DNA from: an uncultured Rhodospirillales bacterium
Lineage (GTDB): Bacteria; Pseudomonadota; Alphaproteobacteria; ATCC43930; CGMCC-115725
Length of the DNA: 64,000 nt
Reading direction: 5' to 3'
Assembly (NCBI GenBank): GCA_903822185.1
Contig: CAIJOA010000011.1
Location: 310,001-374,000 of the forward strand
Shown here: piece after piece, positions 41,981 through 50,448 of the stretch
Position numbering within the stretch: the first letter of the stretch is position 1
How the letters are laid out: the number at the start of each line of letters is the position of its first letter
Made by a program: the position numbers and the translations under genes
The notes under the pieces: generated by a model
Told to the model about the DNA's origin: nothing
What the model saw: only the letters and a program-made list of their open reading frames with translations
The model's database searches: none

Positions 41981-42829
41981 ATGCGCCTCGATCCGAACGA
42001 CCGGCCGAAATTCGAGAGCATGACCTACACGGTTGTGGCGCTCGTCTTTTTCTTTGGCGTCGGACTAGCCGGCGGCACGGCATATCAATTACTTCCCGGC
42101 CAGGAAGAAGCCGTCCAAACCGCCGAAGCCGATCCGCCGGCAGAATTAATGGCGCCTGCCGATATGATGGCGACGCGCACGGCCCCGGATACGTCGGCCG
42201 ACGACCGCGCGGCCCAAGACCTCTCCGCCATCGTCCCCACTGCCGGACCGCCGGACGTACCGCAGGCAACAGACCCGGTCGCTGCCGCGCCGTCTTCGCC
42301 TCTCGCAACGACGCTGGCAACACGAACGCTGCCCGACTCCGAACCGGCCATGACGGCAAAAGCCGACCCGATCCCGGCCCCCGCGCCTCAGAAACCGCAC
42401 GTGGCGCGTCCGATCTCCGCCGCCAAACCAAGCGTGGCCGAGCGTCAGCCTGCGCCGCCGGCCAAGAAGCCCGAGATCGCGGAAAAAACCGATTCGATCA
42501 TTCATGCGCCGCTGACCGCGCCCGCGAACGCGGTTGGACCGTATCGCATCCAGTTCGGCGCTTTCGCGAACGAGGATAATGCGCGGCGGGTGCAATGGGC
42601 CGTCGAAGCTTCAGGCATGCAGGTCGAGGTCGCGCATACGACCAACAGCACCGGCCACCTGCTCTATTACCTACGCTCGCCCAGCTATTCCGAATACGGC
42701 GTCGCGCTGAGCGCCGCTCAAACCGTGCAGAACACGGTGCAGCGTTTCATCAACGCCATCCCGATCGACTTCGTCATCTTCGGCGACCAAGGGCCGCCGA
42801 TGCAGCAGGCGCAGTTGCCGTCGCGCTGA
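41981..42829 (+). CDS. SPOR-domain membrane protein
   Basis: The start is the ATG at 41981, preceded by GAGGG; an ATG at 41969 is possible. The 282-residue protein has one transmembrane helix (VVALVFFFGVGLAGGTAY), a long Ala/Pro-rich periplasmic linker, and a C-terminal SPOR domain from GPYRIQFGAFANEDNARRVQ to the IDFVIFGDQ end. SPOR domains bind denuded peptidoglycan at division sites. The upstream 41823-41968 region is AT-rich, fitting a promoter, and holds no gene. Confidence 0.87.
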   Translation: MRLDPNDRPKFESMTYTVVALVFFFGVGLAGGTAYQLLPGQEEAVQTAEADPPAELMAPADMMATRTAPDTSADDRAAQDLSAIVPTAGPPDVPQATDPVAAAPSSPLATTLATRTLPDSEPAMTAKADPIPAPAPQKPHVARPISAAKPSVAERQPAPPAKKPEIAEKTDSIIHAPLTAPANAVGPYRIQFGAFANEDNARRVQWAVEASGMQVEVAHTTNSTGHLLYYLRSPSYSEYGVALSAAQTVQNTVQRFINAIPIDFVIFGDQGPPMQQAQLPSR

Positions 42830-42841
42830 TTCCGCTCTTCT

Positions 42842-43441
42842 TTAGATACAGCCGATCTGCTTTTTGAATTTATCGATGCCGTTGTCGAACGAGCCGAATT
42901 CTTTCGGCACCTGGACATCCGCACCGGGATGAGTAGCCATAAACTCGTGATTGAAGGCACGGCTTCGCTCAAGGGATGCGCAAGCTTCGGATGTTTGACC
43001 GTTCAAATACTGAGCGTCGCTCTTATTCAGATAAATGTTCGACAAGTCTTAGGCTCGCTCGGTTCCACCTATCGATTGGTAGAGAGCCTCAGCTTTCTCA
43101 AAATATTCGACAGACTTTGCGTAGCGAGTCTTGAAGCTGATCGTCTTATCGGTAAAGCCGTACTGAACAAACGCATAGTCGGAATGTGTCACCGCGGGCG
43201 ACAGTAAGAAAAGCGCGTATTGCCGGTAAGCTTCGGCCAAGCCGTCCTGATCGCCGCGTTGCTGATAAATATCGATCGCTTCACGAATGAGCGTATCTGC
43301 CGGCAGGGGACGATCGATCCGTAAAAGTCCGATCGCTTGTTGAAGCTTCTCGCGCGGATCCGACGTCGCGGGAACACCAATGGCGGAGCATCCTGCCAGC
43401 ACGATCAGCAGTGCGCCCGGAAAGAACGAACGACATTTCAT
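42842..43441 (-). pseudogene. TPR-like lipoprotein gene interrupted by an in-frame TAA
   Basis: One continuous frame of 200 codons is split by a single TAA at 43049-43051. The first part (43049-43441) encodes a lipoprotein (MKCRSFFPGALLIVLAGC) with helical repeats, DGLAEAYRQYALFLLSP and KSVEYFEKAEALYQS. After the stop the same frame continues DLSNIYLNKSDAQYLNGQ to QIGCI, completing another TPR-like helix pair. A one-base change (for example AAA or GAA to TAA) would explain it. GGAAGTAGG precedes the ATG at 43441. It may be a pseudogene, a sequencing error or, less likely, a readthrough site. It lies downstream of the aldolase gene. Confidence 0.75.
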
Positions 43442-43470
43442 GACCTACTTCCTTCAAATCCTGGTTCTGA

Positions 43471-44265
43471 TCACAACGGACTCGTAAGCGCGCCCTTCAA
43501 CACCTTCGCTCGATCCGTTGCACCGCCCATGAGGAACGGCAGATCGTTCCCGCCGAGAATCATGCGCATGCCCATGCCGATATATTTCTTGAGCAAGTCA
43601 TCAACATAGCAGCCTCCCATGCCAGGCCATTTGTTTTCCTGGCGGCAGACGGCAATCACTTTCTCGTACGCTGCGACGATGGTCGGATGAGTGAACTGAC
43701 CAGGGATGCCATATTCCATCGCCAGATCGCTCGTCCCAATCAACAAGACATCGACGCCCGGCACCGCTGCGATCTTCGCCGCGTTCTCGACCGCCTTCGG
43801 CGTTTCGATCATCACCGTCACCAGCATCTCCTGATTGACGATCTTCGAAGCTTCGCCGGTCGGGACGCCGCGATAGCCGAATTGCGGAAGCGATCCCGTG
43901 ACCGAGCGATGGCCTTGTGGCGGATATTTCACCATCGCGACGACCTCGGCCGCTTCTTCCGCCGTATCGACATGCGGCATGACCACGCCCCAGCCGCCGT
44001 TATCGAGCGCGCGCGTCGCCATGTCGTACTGACCGCGCGGAACGCGAACGATCGGCGCGATGCCAGCATCGAGCGCAGCCACCGAAATCTGTCCGGCCGT
44101 ATCGAGCGACATCGAGCCATGTTCGAGATCGAGGAACAGCCAGTCCCACCCGCATGTCGCCATGATGCGCCCGATCTCGGCGCCGCGCGAAAGACGCAAG
44201 CCCACACCAATCGAAACTTCGCCTTTGACAAGCCGCTCACGCGCGGGATTTTTGACGTCTGTCAT
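43471..44265 (-). CDS. HpcH/HpaI family aldolase
   Basis: This 264-residue class II pyruvate aldolase contains CGWDWLFLDLEHGSMSLDTA and VRVPRGQYDMATRALDNGGW. It also has VVMPHVDTAEEAAEVVAMVK and VMIETPKAVENAAKIAAVPG. The conserved Glu and Asp residues bind the divalent metal. Such enzymes cleave 4-hydroxy-2-oxo acids (HpaI, 2-keto-3-deoxy-rhamnonate aldolase) at the end of aromatic or sugar-acid catabolism. It is divergent from the FAH-family gene, suggesting a shared catabolic theme. Confidence 0.9.
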   Translation of the reverse strand: MTDVKNPARERLVKGEVSIGVGLRLSRGAEIGRIMATCGWDWLFLDLEHGSMSLDTAGQISVAALDAGIAPIVRVPRGQYDMATRALDNGGWGVVMPHVDTAEEAAEVVAMVKYPPQGHRSVTGSLPQFGYRGVPTGEASKIVNQEMLVTVMIETPKAVENAAKIAAVPGVDVLLIGTSDLAMEYGIPGQFTHPTIVAAYEKVIAVCRQENKWPGMGGCYVDDLLKKYIGMGMRMILGGNDLPFLMGGATDRAKVLKGALTSPL

Positions 44266-44464
44266 ATTTCTTCCTCACTATGCCGACGTTGCGGCCCCAG
44301 GCTCTCAGTTGAAAGCCCCCTCGGTTGAAAGAACGGGCGCGTTCCTGCTAGGTTTGCGCTTCTCGCGGGAATGAAGCCGCCGCGTCCTGGCAATGCAATC
44401 AAAAATCGCCAGGGAAATGCACGGGGCAAACCGGCGGCACCCAAAAAGCCAAGGAGCAACGCCT

Positions 44465-45349
44465 ATGAAATTCGTGACCTTCGATGCCAATGGTCAGGAG
44501 CGCCTCGGCGTTCTCGATAGCAAGCGCGGTATTCTCGACCTGAAGAAGGCGAGCGCTTCGCTGCCGGGCGACATGATTTCCTTCATCGAAGCCGGCGATG
44601 CCGCTTTGGCCGAAGCAAAGAAAGTCGTTGGCGCGGCGCCGGACAATGCCTGGATTCCGCTGCAGGGCGTGAAGCTCTATGCGCCGATCCCGCATCCGCG
44701 CAAAAACATCTTCTGCATCGGCCGCAACTACAAGGCTCATATCGAAGAAGGCGCGCGCGCGCGCAACCTGCCGGTCAAATTCCCGCCGGTGCCGGAAATC
44801 TTCTCGAAGCCCTTCACCACCGTGATCGGCCATGAAGCCAACGTGAAGCGCCATGCCAAGAACACCAACCAGCTCGATTACGAAGTCGAGTTGGGCGTCG
44901 TGATCGGCAAGACGACGCTCGACGTGCCTGCCGACAAGGCGTTCGATCACGTCTTCGGGTACACCATTTTCAACGACGTCACCGCGCGCGAAAAGCAAGC
45001 CGCGCACGGCCAGTGGTTCAAGGGCAAGAGCTTCGACACCTTCGGCCCGATGGGTCCCTGCATCGTCACCAAGGATGAATTCGGCGACGCCTCCGGCCAT
45101 CGTCTGACCCTGCGCGTCAACGGCGAGACGCGCCAAGATTCGAACACTTCGGATCTGCTCTTCGGCGTCCCGGCGATCATCGAATCCGTTTGCGCCAGCC
45201 TGACGCTGCATGCCGGCGACGTGATTGCTACCGGCACGCCTTCGGGTGTGGCCCTCGGCATGACGCCGCAAAAGTTCCTCAACACCGGCGACGTGATGGA
45301 AGCCGAGATCGATGGCATCGGCATCCTGCGCAACAAGATCGCCGAATAA
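44465..45349 (+). CDS. Fumarylacetoacetate hydrolase family protein
   Basis: The start is the ATG at 44465, eight bases after AAGGAG. The 294-residue protein has CIGRNYKAHIEEGA, the metal-binding Glu pair in QLDYEVELGVVIGKTT, FGYTIFNDVTAREKQ and ATGTPSGVALGMTPQKFL. FAH-family enzymes hydrolyse, decarboxylate or hydrate acylpyruvates and related 2-oxo acids. This fits a pathway with the divergent aldolase. The exact reaction cannot be assigned. It is followed after 21 bases by an MFS transporter gene. Confidence 0.92.
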   Translation: MKFVTFDANGQERLGVLDSKRGILDLKKASASLPGDMISFIEAGDAALAEAKKVVGAAPDNAWIPLQGVKLYAPIPHPRKNIFCIGRNYKAHIEEGARARNLPVKFPPVPEIFSKPFTTVIGHEANVKRHAKNTNQLDYEVELGVVIGKTTLDVPADKAFDHVFGYTIFNDVTAREKQAAHGQWFKGKSFDTFGPMGPCIVTKDEFGDASGHRLTLRVNGETRQDSNTSDLLFGVPAIIESVCASLTLHAGDVIATGTPSGVALGMTPQKFLNTGDVMEAEIDGIGILRNKIAE

Positions 45350-45370
45350 GGCGAGGCCAAAACAACAAGT

Positions 45371-46672
45371 ATGAGTGACGACAAACCGGCAGAGCCCGTG
45401 CGCGACGCGGGCCCTGCCGGTCTAAAAAAACTTTTCGCAGCGGACAGCATTTATACGAGTGCTGTCCGCCGCTATCTCCTCGCACGTTTCTCCGCCGCTG
45501 CCGCCTTTCAAATTCAGGGCGTTGCCGTCGGCTGGTATATCTACGAACTTACCGACAGTCCGCTCTGGCTGGGCCTCGTCGGCCTTGCGATGTTCCTGCC
45601 GACCGCAGGCCTCGCGCTGTTCGCCGGTCAGGCGATTGATCAATATTCGCGCCGCAATGTCCTGCTCGCAGCTTGGAGCGTTCAGGCGGCCGCCGCTCTC
45701 GGCATCGCTACGCTCGCCGTGCTCGGCCTTGGACGTGTCGATGTCATTTTCGTCCTGATCATGATTTATGGGGCCGGCCGCGCCTTCGAGCAGCCCGCTC
45801 AGGCAGCGATCCTGCCCAGCCTCGTCCCGGCGGCGGTCTTTCCGCGCATCGTGCCGGCGAGTTCGATGGTCAATCAGTTTGCCGTCGTCCTCGGCCCCGC
45901 GCTCGGTGGGTTGCTTTATATTTTCGGCGCGCCGGTCGCTTTCTTCGGCGCGGTCGCGGTGACGCTGATTGCGCTCGGTGCCGTGTTCTCGCTGCCCAAA
46001 TCGCCCCCCAAGGCTGCTCAGCCGCTGTCTTGGAAAAGCTTCATAAGCGGCATCAGCTTTATCCGCCATGCCGAGGCCGTGCGCGGCGCGATCACGCTCG
46101 ACATGTTCGGTGTGTTCTTCGGCGGCGCAACGGCGCTGTTACCGATCTTCGCCCGCGACATTCTAATGGTCGGGCCGGTCGGGCTTGGCCTCTTGCGCAG
46201 CGCGCCGGCGCTCGGCGCTATGTCGGCCGGGTTGTGGCTCACGCGTCATCCGCTGGAACGGCATGTCGGCAATCGCATGCTGATCGCCGTCGCCGTCTTC
46301 GGCGCGGCGACGATCGTCTTCGGCATATCGCAGTCACTTCCCCTCACGATTGCCGCATTGATCGCGACCGGCGCGGCGGATTGTGTCAGCGTCGTCGTGC
46401 GTCACACCCTGGTCCAGACGGCAACGCCCAACGCGATCCGCGGCCGGGTCAGTGCCGTGAATTCGCTGTTCGTCGGAACCTCGAACCAGCTTGGCGAGTT
46501 CGAATCCGGCGTCACCGCTGAATGGTTCGGTGCGGTCGGTTCGGTGATGATCGGCGGCACCGCGACGATCCTCATCGTTGCCGCTGCGGCAGGACTGTTC
46601 CCGGCGCTGCGCAAGATGGACCGCTATGTCATGGCGCCCGACATGTATCCGGAGGAGGAGAAGAAAGCATGA
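45371..46672 (+). CDS. MFS transporter (EntS/MFS_3-like)
   Basis: This 433-residue protein has about 12 transmembrane helices. It contains VGWYIYELTDSPLWLGLVGL and the intracellular loop FAGQAIDQYSRRNVLLAAWS. Toward the C-terminus, NAIRGRVSAVNSLFVGTSNQ is typical of EntS-like exporters. It probably exports a small molecule. Its stop overlaps the MAPEG-family ATG (ATGA), and it follows the FAH-family gene closely. No good Shine-Dalgarno precedes the ATG at 45371. Confidence 0.9.
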   Translation: MSDDKPAEPVRDAGPAGLKKLFAADSIYTSAVRRYLLARFSAAAAFQIQGVAVGWYIYELTDSPLWLGLVGLAMFLPTAGLALFAGQAIDQYSRRNVLLAAWSVQAAAALGIATLAVLGLGRVDVIFVLIMIYGAGRAFEQPAQAAILPSLVPAAVFPRIVPASSMVNQFAVVLGPALGGLLYIFGAPVAFFGAVAVTLIALGAVFSLPKSPPKAAQPLSWKSFISGISFIRHAEAVRGAITLDMFGVFFGGATALLPIFARDILMVGPVGLGLLRSAPALGAMSAGLWLTRHPLERHVGNRMLIAVAVFGAATIVFGISQSLPLTIAALIATGAADCVSVVVRHTLVQTATPNAIRGRVSAVNSLFVGTSNQLGEFESGVTAEWFGAVGSVMIGGTATILIVAAAAGLFPALRKMDRYVMAPDMYPEEEKKA

Positions 46673-47076
46673 TCACGCCGTTTCTCGTTCCCGCCTATGC
46701 TGGGCTTCTGGTGCTGCTGTATGTCTTCCTCGGCGCACGCGTCGCCCGGCTGCGTTACAAGACGCGCACGGCGATCGGCGGCGGAGGCCATCTGGCATTG
46801 GAACGCGCCATTCGCGCGCATGGCAACTTCGGCGAATATGTCCCGCTGGCGATCATCCTGTTGATCGCGATGGAGATGCACCGCCACTCGATTTACGTCC
46901 TGCATATCCTGTGCATCATTCTGGTCGTCGCGCGGCTGATCCATGCCTTCGGCATTTCGCAAACCAGCGAGACCATCGCCCTGCGTTCGATCAGCATCAC
47001 CCTGACTTGGCTGGTAATGATCATCTCCGCGATTGTCGTGATCTTCGACTTCTTCCGCGCCCTGGCGGTCTCCTAA
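46669..47076 (+). CDS. MAPEG family membrane protein
   Basis: The start is the ATG at 46669, in an ATGA overlap with the transporter gene and just after GGAGGAGGAG. The 135-residue protein has four hydrophobic helices and the MAPEG pattern ARLRYKTRTAIGGGGHLALE, RAIRAHGNFGEYVPLAIILL and ARLIHAFGIS. MAPEG proteins include microsomal glutathione transferases, which fits the GFA-family and GST genes immediately downstream. A glutathione-linked role is thus inferred. Confidence 0.9.
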   Translation: MITPFLVPAYAGLLVLLYVFLGARVARLRYKTRTAIGGGGHLALERAIRAHGNFGEYVPLAIILLIAMEMHRHSIYVLHILCIILVVARLIHAFGISQTSETIALRSISITLTWLVMIISAIVVIFDFFRALAVS

Positions 47077-47083
47077 ACAAAGC

Positions 47084-47491
47084 ATGCGCAGCCTCGCGGG
47101 ACGATGTCTCTGCGGCGCGGTCCAGTACGCCGTGGCGGATGAGTTCGTCTATGCGCTCAATTGTCATTGCTCGGACTGCCGGCGGGCGACCGGCGCTGCG
47201 TTTAAGCCGTTCGCGGGCATCGAGCGCGCAAAACTTCGCCTGACCAAAGGCGAGGATGCGTTGATGATCTTCGGCGACGAGACAGGTCATGACGCGCACT
47301 GCCGAAGTTGCGGCTCTCTCCTTTATTCGGTCGTGCGCGATGGCACCTTCGTCCATGTGACGATGGGCACACTGACCGATGGACCCGCCATCCGGCCGAG
47401 CGCACATATTTTTGTCGGCTCGAAAGCCCCCTGGTTCACCATCACGGACGACCTGCCCCAATATGACAAGCATGTCGTGAAGACAACCTAG
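47084..47491 (+). CDS. GFA family (Gfa/CENP-V) zinc protein
   Basis: This 135-residue protein has the GFA cysteine pattern: RCLCGAVQYAV near the N-terminus, LNCHCSDCRRATGAAFKPF, and DAHCRSCGSLLYS. The seven or so cysteines bind two zinc ions. Gfa-type proteins were described as glutathione-formaldehyde activating enzymes, though many members have other roles. It lies seven bases after the MAPEG-family gene and ahead of a GST gene. Confidence 0.9.
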   Translation: MRSLAGRCLCGAVQYAVADEFVYALNCHCSDCRRATGAAFKPFAGIERAKLRLTKGEDALMIFGDETGHDAHCRSCGSLLYSVVRDGTFVHVTMGTLTDGPAIRPSAHIFVGSKAPWFTITDDLPQYDKHVVKTT

Positions 47492-47555
47492 CCTCGAGAC
47501 TGGACAGCTTCCCGCCACCGCCCGACAATGCCTGCATAAAGAGGGAGGATCGACC

Positions 47556-48170
47556 ATGTTAACGCTTTGCTATTGCCCCGGCGCCTGCTCGATGGCCGCG
47601 CATATCACGCTCGAAGAAAGCGGCGAAAAATACAACGCCCGCCGTGTCGATCTCGGCAACGGCGAGCAGCGCAGCGCCGAATATCTCAAGATCAATCCGA
47701 ATGGCCGCGTGCCGGCGCTCGGCCTCGATGACGGCGACTTCATTTCGGAAAATGCCGCCATCCTGCCGTTCCTCGGCAAGCGTTTCGGACTATGGGCAAC
47801 GGAACCGACGGCGGAAGCCAAAATGATGTCGTTCATCGGCTGGGTCGCGTCGAGCGTCCACCCGGCGCAAGCGCATATCGGCCGTCCCGAACGCTATGCC
47901 AGCAATCCCGCAAGCCACGACGATCTTCGCGCCACCGGCAAGAAAGTTTTTCACGGCTATTTGAACCAAATCGACGGGATGTATGCCGGCAAGGAATGGC
48001 TGTTCGATAAATACTCGGTCACCGATCCCTACGCTTTCGTCCTCTACACCTGGGGCATTCGGCGCGAGATTCCGATGCACGAGATGAAACACTACACCGC
48101 GTTCAAGGACCGCATGCTGCAACGCCCGGCGGTGCAGCGCGTGGTCGAAGACGAGAAGATCAAGCTCTAG
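47556..48170 (+). CDS. Glutathione S-transferase, beta-class-like
   Basis: This 204-residue protein has an N-terminal thioredoxin-like domain starting MLTLCYCPGACSMAAHITLE, with the Cys-Ser context of beta-class bacterial GSTs. The GSH-binding ENAAILPFLGKRFG and cis-Pro loop NPNGRVPALGL follow, then a helical C-terminal domain. It probably conjugates or reduces substrates with glutathione in the cytoplasm. GGGAGGAT precedes the ATG. It closes the FAH-MFS-MAPEG-GFA-GST run. Confidence 0.93.
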   Translation: MLTLCYCPGACSMAAHITLEESGEKYNARRVDLGNGEQRSAEYLKINPNGRVPALGLDDGDFISENAAILPFLGKRFGLWATEPTAEAKMMSFIGWVASSVHPAQAHIGRPERYASNPASHDDLRATGKKVFHGYLNQIDGMYAGKEWLFDKYSVTDPYAFVLYTWGIRREIPMHEMKHYTAFKDRMLQRPAVQRVVEDEKIKL

Positions 48171-48181
48171 ATTCCGCAGCG

Positions 48182-48209
48182 CCGGGGCAAGCAATTGCTC
48201 CGGTGGTTT
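48182..48209 (+). terminator. Probable terminator after the GST gene
   Basis: The arms CCGGGGCAA (48182-48190) and TTGCTCCGG (48195-48203), with one G-T pair, enclose a GCAA tetraloop. They are followed by TGGTTTGT. The T tail is weak, so the call is moderate. Confidence 0.5.
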
Positions 48210-48308
48210 GTCGCCGGTTTTTACACTTGGTCCCGCAAAGACCGAAAAAGCCCGGTTTCGCGCCGTGGCACGCCTGTTGCTCTTGCGTTGAGGCAAGGGG
48301 ACGAAGTC

Positions 48309-48614
48309 ATGCAGCTTTCACACGTCAAACGCCTGTCGGCGGCAATCGCAATGGTGATCGGGGCCGGTTTGCCCTGCATTGCCGGTGCGCAAACACCGTC
48401 ACCGTCCGGCCTCTCGCCCAAGGCCATCGCGAGCATCGAACAGATCGTGCAGAATCTGTCTCCCCAGACGATCAACATGCTGGTCGCCCAAGCCGCACAG
48501 CTGGAACATGCCTATGCCGGCCGTGGGGCGAACGCGCGTCAGGAATTGAAGCAGCACAAAGCCGAGCTGGAAGGTTTGCGTACCCAGGTTTGTTCGCTTC
48601 TCACCACCTGCTAG
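48309..48614 (+). CDS. Small secreted protein of unknown function
   Basis: The start is the ATG at 48309, after AAGGGGACGAAG. The 101-residue product has a signal peptide (MQLSHVKRLSAAIAMVIGAG, cleaved near AGA). The mature protein is a short helical domain with IASIEQIVQNLSPQTINMLV and QELKQHKAELEGLRTQV, ending CSLLTTC. The two terminal cysteines could form a disulfide. No family was recognised. It converges with the enoyl-CoA hydratase gene seven bases later. Confidence 0.65.
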   Translation: MQLSHVKRLSAAIAMVIGAGLPCIAGAQTPSPSGLSPKAIASIEQIVQNLSPQTINMLVAQAAQLEHAYAGRGANARQELKQHKAELEGLRTQVCSLLTTC

Positions 48615-48621
48615 CGTCGGG

Positions 48622-49401
48622 CTATTCGCCCTTCCATTGCGGCGTGCGCTTGTTCAGGAAGGCATCCATGCCTTCGCGGAAATCCGCACTCATATAACAC
48701 ATCAAAATGAGATCCTGACCTTCACCGGCGGCGATGCGCGGCATCAGACGATGCATCGCTTCTTTGGTCGCGCGCAGCGTCAGCGGAGCCAGGCTGGCAA
48801 CGTGCTTGGCCAATTCGTCGGCGCGTGTCATCAGCGACGCATGATCGGGCAGAACCTCGCTGACGAGGCCCAAGTTCCGCGCCTCTTCGGCTTCGATCAG
48901 TCTCGCCGTGAAGATGATTTCCTTCGTCTTCGCGACACCGATCAACGCCGCCAGCCGCGCGTAATTGCCCATCGATAAGCAATTGCCGAGCGTCCGCGCG
49001 ACGGGGAAGCCAAAACGGGCATTGGCCGCGGCGATGCGTAAATCGCAAGCCGCCGCAATGGCGCCGCCACCGCCCGTGCAGGCGCCCGAAATGGCGGCGA
49101 TGGTTGGAACGCGGCAACGCTCCAGCGTGCCAACGACGCGATCGATGCGGCCTTCGTAGGTAATCGCATCGTCGGCCGTTTTGAATTCCTTGAATTGTGA
49201 AATGTCGGTGCCCGAGGCGAAGGCTTTCTCGCCCGCGCCCATCAGCACCATTGCCTTAATTGAGTGGTCGGTCTCCGCCTGCTGGCATATTTCCGCCAGA
49301 CGCTCGTACATCGCGAAGGTGAAAGCGTTGCGCGCCTGAGGGCGGTTGAAGGTGATGCGCGCGATTCCATCGCGCACGTCGTACAGAAGATCGTCCGTCA
49401 C
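48622..49401 (-). CDS. Enoyl-CoA hydratase/isomerase family protein
   Basis: This 259-residue crotonase-fold protein has the oxyanion-hole segments ALGAGEKAFASGTDISQ-like MVLMGAGEKAFASGTDISQF and IAAISGACTGGGGAIAAACD. The first catalytic Glu position typical of hydratases is not obvious in GNCLSMGNYARLAALIG, so an isomerase or other activity is possible. The N-terminus LLYDVRDGIARITFNRPQAR is typical of the family. It acts on acyl-CoA thioesters in fatty-acid or aromatic degradation. The gene stands alone on this strand. Confidence 0.9.
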   Translation of the reverse strand: MTDDLLYDVRDGIARITFNRPQARNAFTFAMYERLAEICQQAETDHSIKAMVLMGAGEKAFASGTDISQFKEFKTADDAITYEGRIDRVVGTLERCRVPTIAAISGACTGGGGAIAAACDLRIAAANARFGFPVARTLGNCLSMGNYARLAALIGVAKTKEIIFTARLIEAEEARNLGLVSEVLPDHASLMTRADELAKHVASLAPLTLRATKEAMHRLMPRIAAGEGQDLILMCYMSADFREGMDAFLNKRTPQWKGE

Positions 49402-49613
49402 TAAAATTCTCCCGATCCCGGTGTGATTTCTACTATGTCAGATGCGTGCCGTACAACCGATACACAACTCCGGGTGGCAAAATACACGACTTCCCCAACT
49501 CGAAGTATGTTTAGCGATTCGGTCGGGTTATGCTCCGCGCCGATCGGCCGTGGTGGCCGGCAGCATTGTGCCTATCCCGTATCCGCGAAGCAAATAAACG
49601 TCTTTTGTCCCCC

Positions 49614-50066
49614 ATGTCCGATAACGATCAGCAGCCGGAGCAAGGGCGCCGCAGAAGGCATACAGCCAAGGAACACGGTCCCGATCCGATCGACATTTAT
49701 GTCGGCAATCAACTTCGCGTTGCACGCGAGTTGGCGGGGCTAACCCAGACTGAGATCGGCCGGTCGCTGGGGATGAGCTTCCAAGTCATCCAGAAATACG
49801 AACAAGGCGAAATCCGCATCTCGGCAAGCCGGTTGTTCCAACTGGCCGTCCTGCTTGGGAAGCCGCTGGATCATTTCTTCGTCGGCTTCGGCGATGACGT
49901 CGCCGCCGATAGCGGCCTCGACCGCCGCGACATCGAACTCATTCGCGCCTTCCGTCTCATTCAAAGCGCGGAACTGCGCCAAGCCCTGCTTCGGATCATG
50001 CACGACGTCGCCGAACTGTCCGCCCTCGGCGCCGCCGCGCCGAAGCAAGCTATTGAAGGCAAATAG
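49614..50066 (+). CDS. XRE-family HTH transcriptional regulator
   Basis: The start is taken as the ATG at 49614 (MSDNDQQPEQGRRRRH), although no Shine-Dalgarno is evident; an earlier codon at 49530 is possible. The 150-residue protein has a Cro/C1-type helix-turn-helix domain from about residue 28 (VGNQLRVARELAGLTQTEIG, MSFQVIQKYEQGEIRISASR). A short C-terminal region (RRDIELIRAFRLIQSAELRQ) follows. Such regulators, common in alphaproteobacteria, have diverse targets. The target here is unknown. Upstream 49402-49613 holds no gene. Confidence 0.9.
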   Translation: MSDNDQQPEQGRRRRHTAKEHGPDPIDIYVGNQLRVARELAGLTQTEIGRSLGMSFQVIQKYEQGEIRISASRLFQLAVLLGKPLDHFFVGFGDDVAADSGLDRRDIELIRAFRLIQSAELRQALLRIMHDVAELSALGAAAPKQAIEGK

Positions 50067-50205
50067 CTTTTAACGACACCAGCCGGCCTTAGGGACTCGC
50101 GATGGTGGTAATTTCATAATTTCTCGGCGGCTAATTCAATTCACGCTTGTACTTTTCCGCCCGAATCGGCACCCTTTTGCCAAATAAAAAGCAAGGAGGT
50201 GCCGC

Positions 50206-50373
50206 ATGGATGACAAAACGAAAATGGCTCGCTTCCCTGGGTCGCCCAATTTGGGCATGGCGGTCGTCTTGGGAGGAGGCCGGATCAACACACGCGAATT
50301 GATGCGACGCAAATTGATGCGGAAAATGATTGCGCGCCGGTTGCGCAATGCAGAGATGGCTTCGTCAAAGTAA
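50206..50373 (+). CDS. Small 55-residue basic protein
   Basis: A perfect AAGGAGGT Shine-Dalgarno at 50193-50200 lies five bases before the ATG at 50206, and a TAA ends the frame at 50373. The product is MDDKTKMARFPGSPNLGMAV, then VLGGGRINTRELMRRKLMRK and a C-terminal basic, Met-rich stretch. It is too short for family recognition. The strong ribosome-binding site and the terminator immediately after favour a real gene over a chance frame. Confidence 0.65.
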   Translation: MDDKTKMARFPGSPNLGMAVVLGGGRINTRELMRRKLMRKMIARRLRNAEMASSK

Positions 50374-50395
50374 GCCCGCGCTTCATCCCCCAATA

Positions 50396-50425
50396 AAAAG
50401 GCCCGGCAATTCACCGGGCCTTTTC
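50396..50425. terminator. Rho-independent terminator between small gene and ompA-type gene
   Basis: The arms AAAAGGCCCGG (50396-50406) and CCGGGCCTTTT (50414-50424) enclose a seven-base loop. With A- and T-runs on both sides it can serve the small forward gene and the convergent OmpA gene. Confidence 0.85.
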
Positions 50426-50448
50426 TCATTCGCGAACGTATCGAGCGA

